From an uncultured Verrucomicrobiales bacterium (GTDB taxonomy: Bacteria; Verrucomicrobiota; Verrucomicrobiae; Limisphaerales; CANJSG01): DNA of 5,398 nucleotides. A model generated the notes under the pieces. It was not told the DNA's origin, made no database searches, and worked only from the letters and a program-made list of their open reading frames with translations. Shown piece after piece: positions 1 through 5,398 of the stretch. The DNA lies in the NCBI GenBank assembly GCA_946480965.1, contig CAMLMI010000329.1:1-5398 (forward strand), in the 5' to 3' direction. Every line of letters starts with the position of its first letter. Position 1 is the stretch's first letter. Position numbers and translations under genes: made by a program.

Positions 1-1
1 G

Positions 2-1045
2 GGCTCCGGCCAAATCACCTGGCCGACCTCCGAAGGCACCGGACCGAGCACGAATATCTTCCGCGTGGTCGCCCGCGACAACGGCCTGCCGCCGCTCTCC
101 GCCACCAGCAGCGTCGCCGTCATCGTGCGCGAGGTGAACCAGCGCCCTGTGCTGCCCGCACTTCCGGACTTCCAGATCAGCGAAGGCCGCCTCTTCCGCT
201 ACACCAACTCGGCCACCGACGCCGATCTGCCGCTCCAGACGCTGGCCTACAGCCTCGGCGCGGGCAGCCCGGCCGGACTGTCGGTGTCGTCCTCCGGTGT
301 CCTGAGCTGGACGCCCACCAGCACCCAGGGCGGCCGCACCAACGCGATCCAGTTGATCGTCCAGGACAGCGGCGCGCCATCGCTCAGCGCCACTCAGATG
401 TTCCACATCTATGTCCGCGACAACACCGGCGACTTCATCGTCACCGTCGGCAAGACCAACCTCCTGGCGGGCAATCCAGGCCATGTGCCGGTGCGGATGA
501 ACTCCGGTCTGGACCTGGTCAACGTGACCTTCGACCTCGACGCCGATCCGTCCCGCCTCGACAGCCTGACGCTCGTGCCGCTCGCCTCCGGCTTGAACAG
601 CGCCACGCTGACCCCGGCCGGCAACGGCCGCTCGCGGCTGGAGCTGTCCGCCAACGCCAACGCGCCGCTCAACGGCCAGTTCGACGCCGCCCGCCTGCAC
701 TTCTACGCTGTGGACGAACCACGCTCCGCCATCGTGCCGCTGCACGTCGGCAACGTGCAGGGCGTGAAGCTCGGCGGCGAAGCCGTGACCAACGCCGTCG
801 GCATCGACGGCCGTGTCATCGTCGTCGCGGCCGAACCCGTGCTCGAAGCCACCGGCATCTGGGCCAACCGCGTGGTCGAGGTCTATGGCCGTCCGTTGGT
901 GCGCTATGAACTCCTCTCCAGCCCGGCCGTGACCGGACCTTGGGTGCCGGGTCTCCAATGGGATTCGACCAACATCTCCCCCGCCCGCATCCCGATCACC
1001 GACACCAACACCCTCTTCTTCCAGGCCCGCCAGATCGCGCCGTGA
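2..1045 (+). CDS. C-terminal part of a large Ig/cadherin-repeat surface or secreted protein (5' end outside window)
   Basis: The reading frame is open from base 2 to the TGA at 1043-1045, giving 347 visible residues; the methionine-like codon at 65 lies inside a domain and is not the start. Residues 19-46 are the end of one Ig/cadherin-like repeat (ARDNGLPPLSAT, then alternating hydrophobic residues). Residues 47-141 are a second full copy, with LSWTPT at 101-106 and the matching end QDSGAPSLSAT at 121-131, so the period is about 97 residues. Residues 143-275 form another beta-rich, Ala/Gly/Asn-rich segment that resembles cohesin-type or carbohydrate-binding beta sandwiches, though I cannot prove this. 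Residues 278-347 (YELLSSPAV..PWV, then D.NTLFFQARQ) match the C-terminal module seen on many verrucomicrobial exported proteins. No catalytic motif is visible. The protein probably acts outside the cytoplasm in adhesion or polymer binding, which is inference. The signal peptide and any enzyme domain would lie upstream. Confidence 0.85.
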   Translation, partial: GSGQITWPTSEGTGPSTNIFRVVARDNGLPPLSATSSVAVIVREVNQRPVLPALPDFQISEGRLFRYTNSATDADLPLQTLAYSLGAGSPAGLSVSSSGVLSWTPTSTQGGRTNAIQLIVQDSGAPSLSATQMFHIYVRDNTGDFIVTVGKTNLLAGNPGHVPVRMNSGLDLVNVTFDLDADPSRLDSLTLVPLASGLNSATLTPAGNGRSRLELSANANAPLNGQFDAARLHFYAVDEPRSAIVPLHVGNVQGVKLGGEAVTNAVGIDGRVIVVAAEPVLEATGIWANRVVEVYGRPLVRYELLSSPAVTGPWVPGLQWDSTNISPARIPITDTNTLFFQARQIAP

Positions 1046-1064
1046 CCTCCGGGTCCGGCGAGCC

Positions 1065-1140
1065 CCAGTGAAAGGCGGTAGGGCGAAGGCTCCCGCCGAG
1101 CCGCCGGAGGCCGATCTCCATTCATAGTGAGTTTCACTGG
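1065..1140. repeat. Perfect 9-bp inverted repeat CCAGTGAAA / TTTCACTGG enclosing a GC-rich hairpin
   Basis: CCAGTGAAA at 1065-1073 is the exact reverse complement of TTTCACTGG at 1132-1140. The 58-base interior is GC-rich. It holds a small hairpin, GGCTC (1088-1092), CCGCC loop, GAGCC (1098-1102), and alternatively GGCGG (1074-1078) can pair with CCGCC at 1093-1097 or 1101-1105. The interior resembles a dispersed intergenic repeat I remember from verrucomicrobial genomes, but that is memory only. I see no clear target-site duplication outside the 9-bp ends. It could be the folded 3' end of the surface-protein mRNA or a small non-autonomous element. Confidence 0.5.
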
Positions 1141-1171
1141 CGACTCTGGACCGAACCGGAGTTGCTAGTGA
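1134..1171 (+). other. Strong 16-bp stem-loop, fully paired only in plus-strand RNA
   Basis: Bases 1134-1149 pair with 1156-1171 over 16 consecutive positions around a six-base loop, ACCGAA (1150-1155). Thirteen pairs are Watson-Crick. The other three (1139-1166, 1142-1163, 1147-1158) are G-U wobbles in plus-strand RNA and would be A-C mismatches in minus-strand RNA. This suggests the structure acts in a plus-strand transcript, most likely the 3' untranslated part of the surface-protein mRNA, whose stop codon is 88 bases upstream. No T-tract follows, so a stabilising or factor-dependent termination role fits better than classic intrinsic termination. The left arm overlaps the right arm of the 1065-1140 inverted repeat, so the two cannot form together. 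Confidence 0.6.
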
Positions 1172-1173
1172 CG

Positions 1174-1202
1174 TCGCTGTGCCAAAGAAGGTGGAACAGC
1201 GA
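1174..1202. other. Stem-loop TCGCTGT / ACAGCGA
   Basis: TCGCTGT (1174-1180) pairs perfectly with ACAGCGA (1196-1202). After one G-A mismatch, CCA (1182-1184) pairs with TGG (1192-1194), leaving the loop AAGAAGG. It begins two bases after the 1134-1171 stem-loop, so the two would stack as tandem hairpins in one RNA. Its role is unknown. Confidence 0.45.
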
Positions 1203-1233
1203 GGATGGGCCTTTTCTGAGGAAGAAGGGCGTT

Positions 1234-1316
1234 CGCCGGGTTGGGGAACCCGGCCTACAACCGTCCCGTATCTTCGATCGTGCAACGCCTTGTATGCCCG
1301 ATCCCCCGACCGGGCG
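1234..1316. repeat. REPIN-like inverted pair of palindromic hairpins
   Basis: The left unit (1234-1260) contains a perfect 8-bp hairpin, GCCGGGTT-GGGG-AACCCGGC (1235-1254), followed by CTACAA. The right unit (1290-1316) contains GCCCGATC-CCCC-GACCGGGC (1296-1315), an 8-bp hairpin with one mismatch, preceded by TTGTAT. The reverse complement of the right unit matches the left unit at 21 of 27 positions, so the two are diverged copies in inverted orientation separated by a 29-base spacer (1261-1289). Similarity drops outside these limits. An inverted pair of short palindromic repeats is the layout of REP doublets (BIMEs, REPINs), which are spread by RAYT transposases in other bacteria. The CCGGGTT/AACCCGG hairpin also resembles a repeat I remember from verrucomicrobial intergenic regions. 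The right hairpin ends 31 bases past the TerB-like stop codon and could mark that transcript's end. Confidence 0.55.
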
Positions 1317-1346
1317 TGGCCACTCACTCAAACTGAGCTTCAGCTT

Positions 1347-2003
1347 TCATCTCCAAGCTACCCAAACCACCAAAGCCAATACGGTGACGGCGGCAACTAC
1401 GATGGTCGGCAGGCAACCGGACCGCTTTGTCGAAGAAGCCGAAACAACTTCACGGCCAAGCAATCGGTCGATGGTTTCGGAAGCCTCTAGTTTTGAAGCG
1501 GATTTCGGGAGAGTTCCGCCCAGTTCTCGAATGAATTCCAGCTGTGCATCGGTTGCAGATTCTTTGGTCCAAATACCTGCATAGCGCTCTCGCAGTTCTT
1601 GAGAACGTTCTGCTGCAGCGCGGCGTGCTGACTCCCTTTCGGGCGCGCGCTTTTCCCACAAAACCCGAGCAGCCTCGCTTCGTGCATTCTTAGCCTCTTC
1701 GCGTTCTTTCGGAGGAATGACCCGCATCAGCGCTGCGTGGAGCCTGTCTAGCTCCCAATCGTGGATCTCCCCATCAGCAACGTATCGCTGAACTTCCTCT
1801 TTGAGAAAGCGCATCGCAGGCACGCTATCGGCTGGAACCTTTTGCAGCCATGCTCTGAGTTGTTCCAATTCTTGCGCGTCGAACTTTCCATCCGCGAGCC
1901 AAGCCCGACTCATTTCAATCAACTCTCGTCCCAGTCCTTCGGTTGCTTGGGCTTTCGTCAAAGCAACTCTGGCACTGCTCTTCTTTGGATGCTGATCGGC
2001 CAT
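1347..2003 (-). CDS. Hypothetical membrane-anchored protein with TerB-like helical domain
   Basis: I do not recognise this 218-residue protein as a named family. Residues 22-97 look like a TerB-type all-helical domain with two related halves, WLADGKFDAQELEQL (35-49) and YVADGEIHDWELDRL (74-88); both carry the ADG(K/E)(F/I)...EL..L pattern of such domains. Residues 98-146 are a highly charged Glu/Arg/Ala helix, possibly a coiled coil. Residues 149-184 (ATDAQLEFIRELGG, later EASETIDRLL) match the small T.xQ..YI..LG.....EAS..I..L module found in many phage and bacterial proteins of unknown role. Residues 197-217 are a hydrophobic membrane span with Arg as the last residue, so most of the protein is probably cytoplasmic and tail-anchored. 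The ATG at 2003 is the only supported start, because an in-frame stop lies at 2019-2021; the AGAGA just upstream is a poor ribosome-binding site. Base composition is about 53-55% GC in two 60-base lines I counted, against 77% in one line of the kinase. It follows the receiver gene by 22 nt, so co-transcription is possible. Function unknown. Confidence 0.85.
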   Translation of the reverse strand: MADQHPKKSSARVALTKAQATEGLGRELIEMSRAWLADGKFDAQELEQLRAWLQKVPADSVPAMRFLKEEVQRYVADGEIHDWELDRLHAALMRVIPPKEREEAKNARSEAARVLWEKRAPERESARRAAAERSQELRERYAGIWTKESATDAQLEFIRELGGTLPKSASKLEASETIDRLLGREVVSASSTKRSGCLPTIVVAAVTVLALVVWVAWR

Positions 2004-2025
2004 ATTCTCTAGTGAATGCTAAAGA

Positions 2026-2415
2026 TTACCCGTTCCCCTGCTCGGTCCGGCGCTGGAGGCGGGCGGTGACGGCTTCGAGCAGTTCCTGGCTGCCGACCGG
2101 CTTCGTCAGATAGTCGTCGGCCCCGAGGTTCATGCCCGCGCGTTGGTCGCCCTTCTCGCCTTTGGCCGTCAGGAAGATGAACGGGATGCCGACCGTCGCG
2201 GGATCGGCGCGGAGACCGCGCAGCACGCCGTAGCCGTCCAGCTCGGGCATCATCACGTCGCAGAGGACGAGGTCGGGCTTTTCGCGCAGGGCGGTTTCCA
2301 GACCAATGCGGCCGTTTTCGGCGGCCAAGGCGTCGAAGCCTTCCATGCGGAGGATCAGCGCCAGGTTGCGGCGCATCTCGGGCTCGTCCTCGATCACCAG
2401 GATTCGGGTCTTCAT
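2026..2415 (-). CDS. Single-domain (CheY-like) response regulator receiver
   Basis: This is a 129-residue receiver domain with no DNA-binding or enzymatic output. It has all the key residues: the acidic pocket E9-D10, the phosphoacceptor D53 in LVLCDVMMPELDGY, the switch residue T83 in FLTAKGEKGD, and K105 in DDYLTKP. The domain fills the whole protein, leaving only about ten extra polar residues at the end. It lies directly downstream of the multi-PAS kinase gene and is its obvious phosphorylation partner; the signal must then pass by protein contact or to a further phosphotransfer protein. I chose the ATG at 2415 because MKTRILVIEDE is the normal beginning of this fold. An upstream ATG at 2442 would add nine residues and overlap the kinase stop codon by 11 bases, which would suit translational coupling. 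Neither start has a clear Shine-Dalgarno sequence. Confidence 0.9.
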   Translation of the reverse strand: MKTRILVIEDEPEMRRNLALILRMEGFDALAAENGRIGLETALREKPDLVLCDVMMPELDGYGVLRGLRADPATVGIPFIFLTAKGEKGDQRAGMNLGADDYLTKPVGSQELLEAVTARLQRRTEQGNG

Positions 2416-2431
2416 CGGCGTGGAAAAGGGT

Positions 2432-5398
2432 TCACGGAGCATTGGCGAAGAGCGGCAGCCGAACGGTCACGGTGGTGCCGCGGCCCTCGGCGCTCTCGAC
2501 GCCGATCTCGCCGCCGTGGATGTCCACGCAGCGTTTGACGATGGTCAGGCCCAGCCCGGTGCCGGGCACGTTGCCGACGTTGGAGCCGCGCTGGAAGGCC
2601 TGGAAGAGGAGCGTCTGGTCGGCCGGGGGGATGCCGATGCCCCGGTCGATGATGCGGCAAACGGCATCCTGCCCCAGCTTCTGGACCTCCAGCCGCACCG
2701 GGGAATCCTGCGGGGAATACTTCACCGCGTTGGTCACGAGGTTGCCGAAGATGTGGCGGAGCAGCTTCTCGTCGCCCAGGCCCTCGGCATCGGCCCCGTC
2801 GAGGGCGAGCTCGATGGGGCACTTGCGGTTGGTGGCGGACAGCAGCTCGTCCGCGAGGCGGCGGCAGAAGGAGCCGATCTCCAGGCGGCGGGGCTCGAAG
2901 TCCAGCTTGCCGGATTCGAAGCGCGCGAGGATCAGCACCTCCTCCATCAGGTCGGACATGCGGCGGATGTTCTTCTCGATGGATTCGAGCTGCTCCTGCC
3001 GTTCCTCCGGGCTGAGGCGCTCGAAGTAGTGCCGGAGCAGGTTCGAGGAGGACATCATGATGCCGAGCGGGGTGCGGAATTCGTGCGAGACCATCGAGAC
3101 GAAGCGGCTCTTCAGCGCGCCCAGCTCGCGTTCGTGCTCCAGCGCGCGGCGCAGCTCGGCCTCGGCCCGCTTCCGCACGGAGACGTCCTGGACGTTGGTC
3201 TGGATCAGCCAGCCCTCCTTGGTCTCGATGCGGTTCATCGTGATGTCGAGGTCCACCTCGGCGCCGTCGCGGCGCATCGCGACCCACTCGAACTTGGCCG
3301 TGCCGTTGACGAGGCATTCCTGCATCCGCCGCTGGCTGGCCACGCGGGAGGGCTCGCCGTTGGGCTGCAGCGGCGGCGCGAGCTCGGAGGGATGGCGGCC
3401 CACGAGCTGTTCCGCGCGGTCGTAGCCGAGCAGGCGGACGGTGGCGGGGTTGACCGCGAGGATCTTCTCCGCGTCGCGCAGCAGCACGCCGTGGCTGGAG
3501 GTCTCGAAGAGCGTGCGGAACTTCTGCTCCGATTCCCGCAGCGCCTGCTCCGAACGCGCCCGGTCGGCGCCCACGATGCTCAGCGAGACCATCGACCCGA
3601 GCGCGGAGACGAAGTCGATCTCCTCCGGGCTCCATTCGCGCATCGCGCCCACGTGTTCCTGGCAAAGCACGCCCACGAGTTCGCCGTGGACCCAGACCGG
3701 CACGTCGAGCATGGAGCTGATGCCGAGCGGCGCGAGGTAGGTCTCGCCCAGCTCGCGCGAGGCCGGGTGGGTCATCGCGTCGTGCGCCACGATCGGCTGG
3801 CGCGTGGAGAGCACGCGGAAGTAGGACGGCGCGTGCGGGGCGGCCAGGCGGATGCCGCGGATGGTCGTGTCCTCCCCGCCCAGCACCGCGCGGTGCATGT
3901 GCTCGCAGACCAGCGCGGCGGCGTTCGGCTCCAGCCGCCAGTAGCCGACGCGTTCCACGCCGAGCGTGCGCGCGGCGGCCGCACAGATGGCGCCGAGGGA
4001 GCGGGAAAGGTCCGTCTTCTCCATCTGGGCGAGCTCGAGGAGCACGTTGCGGTGGCGGACGATCTGTTCCGTGCGCCGCTTGCGCTCGGTGATGTCCACC
4101 ACGCTGCCGCGCACCAGCTTCGTGTCGCCGGGCAGCCGGACCAGCCGCACCTCGCACGGGAGCAGGCGTCCGCTGGAATGCCGGTGGGTCCACTCGAAGA
4201 CCGGCGTCCCGCCGGCCAGCGCCTGGCCGATGTATTCCTTGGCGGCGTCCTCCGAGCGGCGACCATCGGGCTGGACGAGCGGGCTGACCTCGGCGGGGCC
4301 GACGCGGGCGAGCTGTTCGCGCGTAAGCCCGTAGAGATGGCAGGCGTTCTCGTTGCAGATCTCGAAGCGGGCGTTCTCCCCGTTGAAGACCACGATGGCG
4401 TCGGGCGCGTTCTCGATGAGGGCGCGCAGGCGGTCCTCGCTGGCCTTGAGCTCGGCGGTCCGCTCCCGCACGCGCAGCTCCAGCTCCTGGTTGCTGAGCT
4501 GGATGCGCTCCTCCTCGCGCTTGCGCTCGGAGATGTCGCGGCAGACGACCATCAGCCTGCGCCGCCCGCCGATCTCGACCGGCGTGAGCAGCAGCTCCAT
4601 CGGGAACGGCTTGCCACCGAAGGTGCGGCCAAGCCACTCGAAGCGCTGGGTGCCGGCCGAAAGCGCGCGGTCGATCTGCCGCCGGATGCGGTCCGACGAG
4701 CGTTCGCCGTCGGGCTGGACCTCGGCGGAAAGCTGTTCGGGGCTCTGCGACAGCACCCATTCGCGGGAACCGCCGAGGATGCTCACCGCCGCGTCGTTGC
4801 ACTCGGTGAACCGGCGGCTGATGGGATCGAGGATCAGGATGCCGTCGGCGCTGGCCTCGAAGAGATAGCGGAACTGCAGCTCGCCGCGCCGCAGAGCCTG
4901 CTCCGTCTCGATGCGTTCGGTGCTGTCGTTGTGGACGAAGACCACCTCGCGGACCGAGCCGTCCTCACCGACCAGCGGAAACAGCACCGCGCCGATCCAG
5001 CGCGGGCCGCTGGCGCTGGTGGGCAAGTTGGGATTGTCCCGGGCCGAATAGGGCATCGGAGGCACCGTGACGACCTCCCCGGCGATGGCGCGGCGGATGT
5101 AGTCCACGATCCCGGCCGTTTCGAGCTGGGCGTCCTCCAGGATGTTGAAGCGCGCGAGATCCTCCAGCCCCAGCCCGAAGAGCCGCTCGTAGGCCGCGTT
5201 GACCATCACCGTGCGGCCGGTCGGATCGATGATCTGGATGCTCAACGGGCTCTGCTCGAAGAGCAGCCGCCAACGCCGCTGGGTTGACTTCAGCTCGTCC
5301 TCGATCCGCTTCCGGTCCGAGACATCGCGCGAAACCACGAGGCTCAGGACGCGGCCGCCGGAGGAGATCGTGGTCTTGGACACCTCCATCGGGAAGAC
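2432..5398 (-). CDS. Multi-PAS/GAF sensor histidine kinase (N-terminus outside window)
   Basis: There are 988 visible residues. The frame stays open to the window edge, and the methionine at 5389 sits in the last strands of a PAS domain, so the true start is further right. Counting from that methionine: the end of a PAS domain (1-33, with the usual SRDVSDRKR ending), PAS (about 35-163), PAS (168-290), a short coiled coil (292-318), PAS (319-440), GAF (447-608), PAS (621-741), HisKA (757-825) and HATPase_c (865-980). The H-box is SHEFRTPL with phosphoacceptor His769; E770-x-x-T773 fits a kinase that can also act as phosphatase. ATP-binding motifs are N883/N887 in FGNLVTNAVKYS, DRGIGIP (915-921) and GTGLGL (943-948), so it looks catalytically intact. 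No membrane span is visible, so input is either cytoplasmic or set by the missing part. The ligands or cofactors of the PAS and GAF domains cannot be read from sequence. It ends 16 bases before the receiver gene's preferred start. Specific signal unknown. Confidence 0.95.
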   Translation of the reverse strand, partial: VFPMEVSKTTISSGGRVLSLVVSRDVSDRKRIEDELKSTQRRWRLLFEQSPLSIQIIDPTGRTVMVNAAYERLFGLGLEDLARFNILEDAQLETAGIVDYIRRAIAGEVVTVPPMPYSARDNPNLPTSASGPRWIGAVLFPLVGEDGSVREVVFVHNDSTERIETEQALRRGELQFRYLFEASADGILILDPISRRFTECNDAAVSILGGSREWVLSQSPEQLSAEVQPDGERSSDRIRRQIDRALSAGTQRFEWLGRTFGGKPFPMELLLTPVEIGGRRRLMVVCRDISERKREEERIQLSNQELELRVRERTAELKASEDRLRALIENAPDAIVVFNGENARFEICNENACHLYGLTREQLARVGPAEVSPLVQPDGRRSEDAAKEYIGQALAGGTPVFEWTHRHSSGRLLPCEVRLVRLPGDTKLVRGSVVDITERKRRTEQIVRHRNVLLELAQMEKTDLSRSLGAICAAAARTLGVERVGYWRLEPNAAALVCEHMHRAVLGGEDTTIRGIRLAAPHAPSYFRVLSTRQPIVAHDAMTHPASRELGETYLAPLGISSMLDVPVWVHGELVGVLCQEHVGAMREWSPEEIDFVSALGSMVSLSIVGADRARSEQALRESEQKFRTLFETSSHGVLLRDAEKILAVNPATVRLLGYDRAEQLVGRHPSELAPPLQPNGEPSRVASQRRMQECLVNGTAKFEWVAMRRDGAEVDLDITMNRIETKEGWLIQTNVQDVSVRKRAEAELRRALEHERELGALKSRFVSMVSHEFRTPLGIMMSSSNLLRHYFERLSPEERQEQLESIEKNIRRMSDLMEEVLILARFESGKLDFEPRRLEIGSFCRRLADELLSATNRKCPIELALDGADAEGLGDEKLLRHIFGNLVTNAVKYSPQDSPVRLEVQKLGQDAVCRIIDRGIGIPPADQTLLFQAFQRGSNVGNVPGTGLGLTIVKRCVDIHGGEIGVESAEGRGTTVTVRLPLFANAP

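Larger units (their letters stand above)
1046..1346. other. Gene-free, structure-rich gap between convergent genes
   Basis: This 301-base stretch separates the stop of the plus-strand surface-protein gene from the stop of the minus-strand TerB-like gene. I find no convincing coding region, tRNA or rRNA. It contains at least five inverted repeats in succession, listed separately. None is followed by a run of T on either strand, so none is a textbook intrinsic terminator. Some may still end or stabilise the two converging transcripts. Confidence 0.7.

Noticed and set aside
1210..1228. Weak hairpin CCTTTT / AAGAAGG
   Set aside because: Only six pairs, including one wobble, in a purine/pyrimidine-biased stretch; such pairing is expected by chance.
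1296..1346. Intrinsic terminator for the minus-strand genes
   Set aside because: The hairpin at 1296-1315 is well placed after the stop codon, but no T-run follows it on the minus strand, so I describe it as part of a repeat instead.
1162..1584. A 140-codon plus-strand open frame crossing the gap into the TerB-like gene
   Set aside because: It needs a TTG start, runs through the hairpin repeats, and then lies antisense to a better supported gene. No domain is visible.
1165..2015. Direct repeat CTAGTGA at 1165-1171 and 2009-2015 flanking the TerB-like gene, as a possible target duplication
   Set aside because: Seven bases over 850 bases is weak, the flanks do not agree further, and no transposase or terminal inverted repeat accompanies them.
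2412..4802. A 796-codon minus-strand open frame overlapping the kinase in another frame
   Set aside because: The translation is Arg/Pro/Ala/Gly-rich without motifs, and the kinase frame covers the same bases with continuous recognisable domains.
2306..5287. A 993-codon open frame on the plus strand opposite the kinase gene
   Set aside because: It mirrors the kinase gene. Its translation is low-complexity (rich in A, R, G, H, D and L) with no domain, as expected for the antisense frame of a GC-rich gene. The minus-strand frame has complete kinase motifs.

Overview
The window looks like a GC-rich member of the Verrucomicrobiota. The clues are an Ig/cadherin-repeat surface protein ending in a W...D.N...FF.AR tail of the kind common in that phylum, a histidine kinase built from many PAS domains, and GC-rich palindromic intergenic repeats of a style I remember from verrucomicrobial genomes. 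The assignment rests on style and memory, not on a marker gene.

Layout. (1) Positions 2-1045, plus strand: the last 347 residues of a large, probably exported, repeat-containing protein whose start lies outside the window. (2) Positions 1046-1346: a gene-free gap between convergent genes, full of potential secondary structure. It holds a 9-bp inverted repeat, a 16-bp stem that is fully paired only in plus-strand RNA, a further stem-loop, and an 83-bp inverted pair of hairpins with GGGG and CCCC loops that resembles a REPIN. (3) Positions 1347-2003, minus strand: a 218-residue protein of unknown function with a TerB-like helical domain, a charged helical linker, a small T.xQ..FI..LGG module and a C-terminal membrane anchor; its GC content is visibly lower than that of its neighbours. 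(4) Positions 2026-2415, minus strand: a stand-alone receiver-domain response regulator. (5) Positions 2432-5398, minus strand: a multi-PAS/GAF sensor histidine kinase, cut off at its N-terminus by the window edge.

How they may work together. Kinase, receiver and TerB-like gene run in the same direction with gaps of 16 nt (or an 11-nt overlap, depending on the receiver start) and 22 nt, so one transcript is plausible. The kinase would phosphorylate the receiver at Asp53. The receiver has no output domain, so the signal must pass on by protein contact or phosphorelay. The TerB-like membrane protein may be a partner or simply a neighbour; its different base composition argues for caution. The surface-protein gene faces this group and shows no functional link to it.
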